A stretch of 64,000 nt of DNA from JBBQWR01 sp038210495. GTDB taxonomy: Bacteria > Planctomycetota > Planctomycetia > Pirellulales > DATAWG01. The position numbers and the translations under genes were made by a program. Below the pieces are notes generated by a model, which searched no databases, was not told the origin of the DNA, and saw only the letters and a list, made by a program, of their open reading frames with translations. The stretch spans positions 1 through 64,000 of the forward strand of contig JBBQWR010000015.1 in assembly GCA_038210495.1 (NCBI GenBank), written 5' to 3'. The stretch's first letter is position 1. Each line of letters begins with the position of its first letter. This document shows, in pieces, positions 33,673-41,552 of this stretch.

Positions 33673-36600
33673 TCATTTTCGCCAAGCGGGAATGACTCGG
33701 CGATCCGTTTGATGGTCGGCGCCGGGCCACACGCCCCAGTGCTCAAACCGGATTGAGTCCCCCTGCAATACGCCGATCATCAATTCGTTCTGCTTGGATA
33801 TGCCGACAATTTGATCCTGTCCGCTGCCATTAAAATCACCGATGTAGGCCCCACCGCAGAGAGCCGGGTTGCCCGACAAATGGCGAGTCACAAACTGCTT
33901 GCCATCGAATGTTGCGATTGCGATGTCGCCGGTCTGAGGGTCGGTCGCCAGCAGGCTTTGTCGTCCGTCGGGCGTAAAACGCCCCGTTTGCACGCTCGAC
34001 GAGCTGAGATTAGCCGGCCAACGACCGGCCGGCTTACAGTCAAATTGCTTGCCGTCGGAGCGCCCCAAAATCCATTCACCGGTGGTCGCGTTCATCGCCG
34101 CCACGTGATTCCGGCCATCGCCGACGAAGTCCGCCGCGATCGCATGACTCCATTGATTTTTCGGCCCTAACGCGCCCCAGACATGCGTTTCGAGCTTCGT
34201 TCCGTCGGACTTGGAAACGATCCAATCGCCGGTTTTTGGATCGAGTCCGGCGAGATCGGCCCGGCCATCGCCATCGAAATCGGCAATGCAGATTTTTTCT
34301 GGCGGGATACCCCTTGGCCAATGTCCCCACCGCTTGACGTCGAATTTTGCCCCTCTGGAGAGGCCGATCCACCAGGCGCCATCGCTGGCCGAGCGCGCGG
34401 CAACATCGTCAATACCGTCGCCATTAAAATCACCTACGCCGACAAAGTCGAACTTCTGGTCGGGCAGCCTGAGGGGATATAGCGCAAACTCGACGAGATT
34501 GCCGTTGGCCCGGCCAAGCCACCACGATCCATCGGTTCGCTGGCCGAGCAAATCGCTCAGGCCGCCACCGCTGAAATCACCGGAAACGATGCGCGACCAA
34601 CCCTGGGGCGACCAGTAGTTCAATTTCGTGACCGAAAACTTGCGCCCATCGCTAACGGCGATATCCCAAGCGCCCGTCGCGGCATCTTGGGCGATCAGAT
34701 GGTGCAGGGGACTCGAAGACGGCGGGACGGACTCCGGACCGTCGTAGAGCGTTTTCATGGCGTACTTGTCGCGATCGTGGTCGTTGTCCGAGGACGAACG
34801 TATGGCGGGCCAATTAGGCCAGCGCATGACGCTGTTGTTGTCCGGCGCCCGCGGGCTGCCGGGAGAATTCTGTCCATCATAGAACAAGGTGCTGATTTGC
34901 AGTCCTCGCCAATTATTCAGATCGACGCGGACGCATGACTCGATCCGTGCATCGCCGTTAAGAAACACCGAGCAGCTATACGGGCGAGGATCGCCAAACT
35001 CGGCGGCTTGCATACAACTGACGAAGAAAAATTGATCCCGCCCCGGTTCCAAACGATGCAGGGTATCGAGACTCCGGGGCCAGCACCAATCTTGCGGAAA
35101 ATGGATGTGTCGGCAGAGGAGCGTTCCCGGGTTGTCGCCCGCCATGATTTTCAGTAAATAACCGGACTGTTCGACGGGGGAATGCGGCAACATGCGCACG
35201 GAGAAGACTTTTTCATTGCGTATTGTCTCGGGGGCGGGTTCGCCATCGCGCGCCAGAGTTTGAATCGAATCGATCAAATATTGCCGCTGGTGGCGACTGA
35301 AAAAGTATGCCCCTAAACAAGTCGCTCCCCAAATCGCGACGCCGCCGGCGACGACGGCTAGCCAGGCCTTCGATGGCCGCCATGCGACGATCTCCGATAG
35401 GCGTGGCCAATGGCTCCGCCGCGTCAATTTCAACAGCGTCCATAGCCCGATGCCCGCGAAAATGCTGAGGGGCAACTGGAGGGTCGCCAGGTGCTTTTGT
35501 TCGGGAAGCACCAGCAACAGCGCAACACATTGCAAAATCGTGATTCCACCAAGCAACGCGGACTGCATCCGCGCCGGACCCAAAGCAGTCGCCACGAATA
35601 ATCCCAGCAAATACAGCCATGGGGCGGCGGCGGCCAAGGGGTCGAATGCAACCTTGTAGGGGGCCGATAGCCACGGCAGTCGTCCCTCGCGCAATTGCTG
35701 GGTGTCCAGCGTCGCAAACGCGCCCGGGATTTTGAGCCCCGCGAGCGATCGCCAATAAACGCCGGGAAATTTGGACGCCAATCGAAATGCGTTGTACTGG
35801 GCCTCTTGGAAGAACAGGTCGCGGCATACATGGCTGTAGCGGGCGCCGAGATACGAAAGTGGCGGCCCCTCCGGGTTAACCGCCCACTCGTGTTGCCGCG
35901 CCAAAAACATCGTGGCCCGATCGCAGCGCTGGATTTGAAAGCTGTTTTCGATTTTGAGCAGATTCGCCCGGCTAAAATCCGCATACACGGCCATATGAAA
36001 GCCATTTTGCGAATCCACGGAGGGCTCGTCGATCAAGCAATAAATCGCCGCATGACAGCCCCAGACACCGACGCAATAAACACCGACCGCCGTCATCACC
36101 GTCGGCCAGCGAATTCCGCGCAGCCACGAGAGCAGCGGCAGCGCCAACGCAAGATAGAGCACGGTCAGCAACACGTCCGGCCGCCAACCGAAGCCGCTCA
36201 TCGTGAGGAATCCCAAGATTGCGCTACCCAGCAAAATCCGCCCCGTTGACTTCACCTTGTCTCGATCCAGGACGCACAACAAGAACCAAAAGCCGATCGC
36301 CTCAAACCATAGCGGGCTCACATCGCGAAGCGACCACGCCTGAAGCTGGCTCTCCAGTGGCGACACGAAGAACATCAGCGCGGCGAGCATGCCGGCCCAG
36401 TACCCGCCACCCAGGCGGCAGCCAATGAAAAAGGCGAGCAGGCACACAAGCGTGCTCATGATTTGGCACTGGACTAAGACAACGTCCCAGCGAATTCCGA
36501 ACAGGCGCCATAGCCCAGCCACCACATAATGGTCGAGAACACGCGAGGAGACCCATCGCGTATGTTCGTCGATGACCGCGTTGGCGTCGGTGGGGCGGGC

Positions 36601-36948
36601 GCTGCTCAGATAGGCCGCGAATTCGTCAGCCGTGACCCGATCCGACTCCTTGTCGAGGAATCGAGCGATTGGCGCGGCCGCCGGAGAATCGGGGATCGCC
36701 ATATCGTGGAATCCCCGCCCGGCGAGCAGCGACAGGCTGTAGACATAGGCCCGTTCGTAATTGTGCCGATCGGCCAGGGGCATCGTGGCTGAGCGTTGCC
36801 AGCGGCTGGCGAAGTGCAGCGAAAGCAGACCGATCAGCAGCGACACTTTGCCGACCAGAATCGCCCAATCGCGCCGCGATCGACCGGGGGAAATCGTCGA
36901 CGGCGGCGCCGCTAGCTCATCGTGTAGCGCCAATTGGGCCGTCGCCAT
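33673..36948 (-). CDS. Polytopic membrane glycosyltransferase-like protein fused to a FG-GAP propeller
   Basis: 1091 residues. The first ~560 hold about ten transmembrane segments with an early lumenal loop (DRHNYERAYVYSLSLLAGRGFHDM), as in GT39/ArnT-type lipid-linked glycosyltransferases, though no catalytic Asp-Glu motif could be fixed. The C-terminal ~350 residues form six FG-GAP/VCBS-type repeats, for example VGVGDFNGDGIDDVAARSA and CIADFDGDGRADLAGLDPK, which should fold as a beta-propeller outside the membrane. It lies 27 bp downstream of the GT2 gene in the same orientation. The combination suggests an envelope protein whose propeller binds a glycan or partner. Confidence 0.8.
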   Translation of the reverse strand: MATAQLALHDELAAPPSTISPGRSRRDWAILVGKVSLLIGLLSLHFASRWQRSATMPLADRHNYERAYVYSLSLLAGRGFHDMAIPDSPAAAPIARFLDKESDRVTADEFAAYLSSARPTDANAVIDEHTRWVSSRVLDHYVVAGLWRLFGIRWDVVLVQCQIMSTLVCLLAFFIGCRLGGGYWAGMLAALMFFVSPLESQLQAWSLRDVSPLWFEAIGFWFLLCVLDRDKVKSTGRILLGSAILGFLTMSGFGWRPDVLLTVLYLALALPLLSWLRGIRWPTVMTAVGVYCVGVWGCHAAIYCLIDEPSVDSQNGFHMAVYADFSRANLLKIENSFQIQRCDRATMFLARQHEWAVNPEGPPLSYLGARYSHVCRDLFFQEAQYNAFRLASKFPGVYWRSLAGLKIPGAFATLDTQQLREGRLPWLSAPYKVAFDPLAAAAPWLYLLGLFVATALGPARMQSALLGGITILQCVALLLVLPEQKHLATLQLPLSIFAGIGLWTLLKLTRRSHWPRLSEIVAWRPSKAWLAVVAGGVAIWGATCLGAYFFSRHQRQYLIDSIQTLARDGEPAPETIRNEKVFSVRMLPHSPVEQSGYLLKIMAGDNPGTLLCRHIHFPQDWCWPRSLDTLHRLEPGRDQFFFVSCMQAAEFGDPRPYSCSVFLNGDARIESCVRVDLNNWRGLQISTLFYDGQNSPGSPRAPDNNSVMRWPNWPAIRSSSDNDHDRDKYAMKTLYDGPESVPPSSSPLHHLIAQDAATGAWDIAVSDGRKFSVTKLNYWSPQGWSRIVSGDFSGGGLSDLLGQRTDGSWWLGRANGNLVEFALYPLRLPDQKFDFVGVGDFNGDGIDDVAARSASDGAWWIGLSRGAKFDVKRWGHWPRGIPPEKICIADFDGDGRADLAGLDPKTGDWIVSKSDGTKLETHVWGALGPKNQWSHAIAADFVGDGRNHVAAMNATTGEWILGRSDGKQFDCKPAGRWPANLSSSSVQTGRFTPDGRQSLLATDPQTGDIAIATFDGKQFVTRHLSGNPALCGGAYIGDFNGSGQDQIVGISKQNELMIGVLQGDSIRFEHWGVWPGADHQTDRRVIPAWRK

Positions 36949-36975
36949 GCAAACCTCCGTGTACCGTTTCGATCC

Positions 36976-38049
36976 TCAATGATCGGCCCTCTTGCCGACC
37001 GTCGACGTCGGAATTACCGCGCGCGAATCGCGATCCGAGGCCAGATTGATGGCCTTCTCGACGACAAACAGCGGGCGGCGTTTGGTCTCAAGGTAAATCC
37101 GTCCCACGTATTCGCCGACGGTCCCGAAGCCCAACAACATAACTCCCAAAATCGCCAACAGCAACATCACAATCGTGGTCGTGCCCGGGATGGAAATTCC
37201 CATCAGATAGCGAGCCAAAAAAAAGATCGCCATCGGCACGACAACGGCCAGCGTCGCGAGTCCAAACACCGAAAACAGCCGTAGTGACTTAATTGAAAAG
37301 CAAGTGATTGCGTCGATCGCGTAACCGACCAAATACCAAAACGGCGCTTTGCTCTTGCCGCCGATTCGTGGCCGGCGATCGTACACGATTGAGCTTTGGC
37401 GGAGCCCGATCCAATGCGAATAGCCACGCATGTATCGATTGCGCTCGTCGAATTGGTTGACCGCGTCGATCGCCCGCCGCGAGAGCAATCGGAAGTCGGT
37501 GGCGTACAGGGGCACGTCGCTGTCCGCTAGCCATTTCGTGATGTGATAAAACGCTTTCGCCGCCAGCGATCGCCAGATGGGGTCGCCGGTCCGACGACGC
37601 ACCACGCCGTAAACGACGTCGCTGCCATCCAGCCACTGCTGCACGAATGCGTCGATCAAATGGGGCGGGTCTTGCAGGTCCGCGAAGACCACCATCGCGG
37701 CGTTGCCCCGCGCCAGTCGAAACCCGGCCGCTAGAGAAGCCTCAAGCCCAAAGTCTCGGCTGAAACTTATGTAGCGCCAGCGCGGATCACGGACGCAATA
37801 ACCGGCCGCCAGTTCGCCGGTGCCGTCGCTGCTCGCGTTGTCGATTACGATGACTTCGTAGAGATAAGGTTTGCCGGCCAGCGCCTCAGTGATTTCGTCG
37901 TAAGCGCCGGCCAAATTCTCCGCTTCGTTCCGCGCCGGCACGATGATACTAAGCAGCTTGGGCGTGGCAGTGGCAAACTGCATCTCGGCGAGCTTACCCA
38001 AGGCGTCGGAACTGGAGCCGCAGGCAAACATCGTGAGCGACGAGTCCAT
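36976..38049 (-). CDS. GT2 glycosyltransferase with two C-terminal membrane helices (ArnC/GtrB-like)
   Basis: 357 residues. It transfers a sugar from a nucleotide donor to polyprenyl phosphate. The GT-A domain starts at LSIIVPARNEAENLAGAYDEI and has VIDNASSDGTGELA, the donor-binding ADLQDPPHLIDAF and the RNRYMRGYSHWIGLRQ motif of DPM1/ArnC-type enzymes. Two transmembrane segments lie near residues 260-320. It is the middle gene of sulfotransferase - GT2 - membrane protein, all on the minus strand. Confidence 0.92.
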   Translation of the reverse strand: MDSSLTMFACGSSSDALGKLAEMQFATATPKLLSIIVPARNEAENLAGAYDEITEALAGKPYLYEVIVIDNASSDGTGELAAGYCVRDPRWRYISFSRDFGLEASLAAGFRLARGNAAMVVFADLQDPPHLIDAFVQQWLDGSDVVYGVVRRRTGDPIWRSLAAKAFYHITKWLADSDVPLYATDFRLLSRRAIDAVNQFDERNRYMRGYSHWIGLRQSSIVYDRRPRIGGKSKAPFWYLVGYAIDAITCFSIKSLRLFSVFGLATLAVVVPMAIFFLARYLMGISIPGTTTIVMLLLAILGVMLLGFGTVGEYVGRIYLETKRRPLFVVEKAINLASDRDSRAVIPTSTVGKRADH

Positions 38050-38264
38050 TCATCTCCCCTTAAACCAGACTATTCCGTTTCGGTTTAAAAAATGCCGCAG
38101 GCGCGCCGAGAAACCCGTACCGGTTTAACACCTCGCCGACCGATTGGTTTCGCCGGCCGGCAAAATAAACAGATATTCGCGGCGGTTTGAGCCCGAACGA
38201 GGTGGGATTTGGCTTGGCTATCGGAAACGCAATGGCATTTAAGCGAGGTTTGCCTATCGAGGTC

Positions 38265-39446
38265 TCAGGCCAAGCTCCGCTTTTCGATATCGCCGCTATC
38301 ATACCCATATTGGTGGATGAATGCGAAACATCGACGATGAATTTCCGCCTCTAGCTGCGGGGTGATCTCATACCGATTCGCCTGATGATCTCGCTTCGAT
38401 TCAACTACTTGGTCCAGCTCGGCGCGAAGTTCATCGAACCCGCTCAATTCAAGCCGCTCGTAGATCAATGCCAGTTGGCTGAGCGGATCGCGAATCAGTT
38501 GCTCATAGCGGATTTCGCACAGGTGGCCGGCGGGGATCAGCAACTCTTGCTCTTGGAATACCCGGTGCATTCGAAGAAATTCGTCGAATACGGATTTTTC
38601 CAGCTCGCCGCCCTGAGCGAGTTGCAAACCATGCACGGTGTAAAGAGACTTCCAGAGCCAGATGGTGGAGGGAATGACCGTCAACGGATTTCGGACCAAA
38701 TGCACGAATCTCGCGTCCGGAAACAGTTCGAGCAACAGTTTGATCCGCGCGGTGTGCGGTGGGGACTTGAGGACCACCCGCTTACCGCCGGATCGCCAAG
38801 TCAATTGTCGGACGAACGCCAACAGGCCGGCTTGCCATCTCGCGATCCGTTTTGGCGAAACTCCCTGGAAGTCCAAATACGGGTTGATTTGGCGGCTATT
38901 TGGAAAAGCGAGACGCTCGTAAGGAGAGCCAAGCCCCATGTTGCACAGGGCAAATTCGTCTTCGTGAGGATGGTCGGGACTCGTGGCCATGTTGTCCATC
39001 GAGCGTTCCGTTGGCTGAGCGCGGCCGAATAATCGCCGCGCCACAAATCCGGAGACCAGGTTCGACTGCGGCGCAAAGCACTCGTACGCCGTCGGGTAAG
39101 TCAGTCGATCGTCGAGCGCGAAATATCGCTGCAACAGTGTGGTCCCGGAACGCCAATGCCCGAGAATAAAAATAGGAGGCTGGGAGATTCTTACGCGATC
39201 GATGGCGCGCTGGTAGTTCAGTCGCTGAACGAGAGCGAGGCAACTGTGGGCGGCCGCGGTTACAGTGATGCCCGCCGCGATCGGCCAAAATCTTGGGGCC
39301 ACCGCGAATCGATGTCGCGCGAGCAGCCGCAGCCATGCTGGCAATGTCATTCCATGCCAGATTTTTGGCGCCCAATAAGACCGGCGAGCGCTGGGTTGGG
39401 CCATCGTAGGATCGCGAGGCGCAATGGAGGCTTGCTCGTTCGCCAT
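38265..39446 (-). CDS. Sulfotransferase
   Basis: 393 residues, PAPS-dependent sulfotransferase. The 5'-phosphosulfate binding loop is IFILGHWRSGTTLLQRYFAL and the 3'-phosphate binding motif FVHLVRNPLTVIPSTIWLWKS; HPHEDEFALCNMGL is typical of bacterial members. A hydrophobic segment near residue 55-75 may anchor the protein. It lies 215 bp upstream of the GT2 gene on the same strand, which suggests sulfation of an envelope polysaccharide or glycolipid (inference). Confidence 0.88.
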   Translation of the reverse strand: MANEQASIAPRDPTMAQPSARRSYWAPKIWHGMTLPAWLRLLARHRFAVAPRFWPIAAGITVTAAAHSCLALVQRLNYQRAIDRVRISQPPIFILGHWRSGTTLLQRYFALDDRLTYPTAYECFAPQSNLVSGFVARRLFGRAQPTERSMDNMATSPDHPHEDEFALCNMGLGSPYERLAFPNSRQINPYLDFQGVSPKRIARWQAGLLAFVRQLTWRSGGKRVVLKSPPHTARIKLLLELFPDARFVHLVRNPLTVIPSTIWLWKSLYTVHGLQLAQGGELEKSVFDEFLRMHRVFQEQELLIPAGHLCEIRYEQLIRDPLSQLALIYERLELSGFDELRAELDQVVESKRDHQANRYEITPQLEAEIHRRCFAFIHQYGYDSGDIEKRSLA

Positions 39447-39641
39447 GAAGTAACCGGAAAATATACGGCAGTCCTCGGGATCGAAGACGATGTTAGACCT
39501 TTACGCCTCCTCGCTGCAACGGCATTTTCAGGTCGTTCGTAACCTTCGTTCAGCAATTCGCCCGTTTGACAGTCGGCCCGAAACTGTTTCAGATAGGGCG
39601 ACTCATTGGTCATCATTTTGTCGTTTAGGTATGCAACAACT

Positions 39642-40349
39642 GTGTCCGACCATTCGCCTGATTTTCCGGGACCACAAAGAGTGCCGAGCGCCGACGAACA
39701 CTCGTCCCTTTGCGGCGCCGATACGTTGATAGCCGCCCTCGCCCGCGAGAATCTCGAACTGCCGGAAGAGCAAATCGAGGAAATGGACCGCTATGTCAAG
39801 CGGCTGTGGGAGTGGAATGGCCGGTTGAATCTCACGCGGCATACGACTTTCGACAAATTCGTGCGCCGCGACGTGATCGACGCAATCAAGCTCGAGCCGT
39901 TTATCGATTCGGCCGAACGGGTGCTGGACGTCGGATCGGGAGGCGGCGTGCCCGGCGTGCTGGTCGCAATTCTTCGCCCGGATCTGGAGCTTGAGATGTG
40001 CGACTCGGTGGGCAAACGGGCCCGGGCGCTGGAAGCGATCGTGACCGAGGCGGGCCTTAAAATTCGCGTGCATCATGCGCCCGCTCAAGAGCTACTCGAC
40101 GGGGGCCGGTTCGACACGCTGATCGCCCGGGCCGTCGCGCCGCTGGCCAAGATGCTTACCTGGTTTCAGCCGAACTGGGACGATTTCGGCCGGCTGCTGC
40201 TGATCAAAGGCCCGTCGTACAAGGGGGAACGAAACGATGCGCGGCGGTTACGTCTGCTCGAAGGTTTGCGGTTCAACAAGCTGGCGAATTATCCGCTGCC
40301 GGATACGGAGTCCGAAAGCGTGATCTTGGAAATTCGGCCGAAGAGCTAG
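39642..40349 (+). CDS. rsmG: 16S rRNA (guanine-527-N7)-methyltransferase RsmG
   Basis: 235 residues. It methylates G527 in the 530 loop of 16S rRNA with SAM. The family start ELPEEQIEEMDRYVKRLWEWNGRLNLT, the SAM motif VLDVGSGGGVPGVLVAI and the motif IARAVAPLAKML are clear. The start is uncertain: GTG at 39642 or TTG at 39606 (12 more residues). It is followed by inverted repeats and is convergent with kdsB. Confidence 0.92.
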   Translation: MSDHSPDFPGPQRVPSADEHSSLCGADTLIAALARENLELPEEQIEEMDRYVKRLWEWNGRLNLTRHTTFDKFVRRDVIDAIKLEPFIDSAERVLDVGSGGGVPGVLVAILRPDLELEMCDSVGKRARALEAIVTEAGLKIRVHHAPAQELLDGGRFDTLIARAVAPLAKMLTWFQPNWDDFGRLLLIKGPSYKGERNDARRLRLLEGLRFNKLANYPLPDTESESVILEIRPKS

Positions 40350-40383
40350 AACCGCGCACGAAGTTAGACGCTTGCGCGAAACT

Positions 40384-40452
40384 AGAGCCGCGCATGAAGT
40401 AAGCGCTGGGTGTTTCATCGGCGTCGGGAACGCTTACTGCGTGCGCGGCTCT
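40384..40452. repeat. Inverted-repeat element overlapping the end of kdsB, AGAGCCGCGCACG family
   Basis: Arms at 40384-40405 and 40431-40452 match with two mismatches. The right arm is read on the minus strand as the last codons and TAA stop of kdsB (LEPRTQ end). A degraded left-half copy lies at 40348-40371. It lies between the convergent rsmG and kdsB and could act as a bidirectional terminator. Confidence 0.8.
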
Positions 40453-41213
40453 AACGTCGCTTGCCGCGCCCGCTCGCGATCGACGAAAGCTCGATAATCC
40501 GCCGGGGTGTCCACGCCGATCGTCGGTTCGTTAACGACGCCAACCAATAATGTATAGCCGGACTCCAAGACGCGAAGCTGTTCCAGGTTTTCCAGTTTTT
40601 CCAGGGGCGTCCGTGGCCGTATCGCAAGCCGCATAAGGAAATCGCGGCGATACGCATATAGCCCGATGTGCTGATGAAAGTGCGCCGGATTGGTCGTCAG
40701 CAATTCGTCGTGCCACTCGCGGGCGTGCGGGATCGGGCTGCGGCTAAAGTAGAGCGCTCGTCCGGACCCGGGCGCAAACACTACCTTGACGCAAGCTGGG
40801 TCATCGAGCTGCTCGCGCCGCCGGATCGGTGTCGCGAGCGTCGCCATTTGGGCTGCCGGATGATCCTCGAGAAGCTGAATCACCAGATCGATTGCATCGC
40901 CCGACAGTTCCGGTTCGTCTCCCTGGACATTGACGATGATGTCGACGTCGCCGAGTTTCGGGGCCACCTCGGCGATTCGATCCGTGCCGCTAGCGCAATC
41001 GGGACTGGTCATGAACACATTGCCGCCAAACGATCGCACTTCCGCCGCAATTTCCTCGGCGTCGGCCGCGACGCACACGCCCAGCGGTTTCTTGGCCCGC
41101 TGCGCGGCTTCATACGTGTGCTGGATCAGCGTTTTGCCCGTCTCGCGCAGCAGGATTTTGCGCGGCAAGCGGGACGAGTGCAGCCGAGCGGGAATGACGA
41201 TGTAGCTCGTCAT
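40434..41213 (-). CDS. kdsB: 3-deoxy-manno-octulosonate cytidylyltransferase KdsB
   Basis: 259 residues. It makes CMP-Kdo from Kdo and CTP for LPS inner core. The nucleotide-binding start is YIVIPARLHSSRLPRKIL, followed by TSPDCASGTDRIAE, VNVQGDEP and FSRSPIPHAREW, all typical of KdsB. The ATG at 41213 gives normal length; the frame runs to 41375 with unlikely sequence. The last six residues come from an intergenic inverted repeat that supplies the stop codon. Confidence 0.94.
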   Translation of the reverse strand: MTSYIVIPARLHSSRLPRKILLRETGKTLIQHTYEAAQRAKKPLGVCVAADAEEIAAEVRSFGGNVFMTSPDCASGTDRIAEVAPKLGDVDIIVNVQGDEPELSGDAIDLVIQLLEDHPAAQMATLATPIRRREQLDDPACVKVVFAPGSGRALYFSRSPIPHAREWHDELLTTNPAHFHQHIGLYAYRRDFLMRLAIRPRTPLEKLENLEQLRVLESGYTLLVGVVNEPTIGVDTPADYRAFVDRERARQATLEPRTQ

Positions 41214-41471
41214 CGCTCTTCCGTGAACGGGCTTGATCATGCGTGTATCTCGAAAGCCGTCTTGTTCTGTTTGCCGCGTAGGGTATGGCACTTGGGAGAT
41301 TGGATTTTGAGTGGGGAAGTAAACCATCGCCCGCGACCGCCGCTGGCGGCTTATCCCCCGCTCCCTAAATCCCAACTCCTATTTCCGTCCGCTTATTCCG
41401 ATTGCTGCGTCAAATCTACCTTTGCGGCCAACGATCCTGCTACATTCAAAAACCAAATTGCAGGGCTGCAC

Positions 41472-41544
41472 TATAATAGAGAATCCTCGCCGCAAGCTGC
41501 GCCAAAGTGAATCGGATCGAGCCGCTTGAATTGATTTTTAGGAG
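41472..41544 (+). promoter_or_regulatory. Likely glmS promoter -10 box and ribosome-binding site
   Basis: A perfect TATAAT lies at 41472-41477, without a convincing -35 box, and AGGAG at 41540-41544 lies eight bases before the glmS ATG. The 5' leader is about 70 bases, too short for a glmS ribozyme, and none was recognised. Confidence 0.5.
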
Positions 41545-41552
41545 CCAACCCC

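Noticed and set aside
41376..41552. glmS ribozyme
   Set aside because: A TATAAT box lies only about 80 bases before the ATG and no ribozyme core was recognised; the ribozyme is also not expected outside Firmicutes-like lineages.
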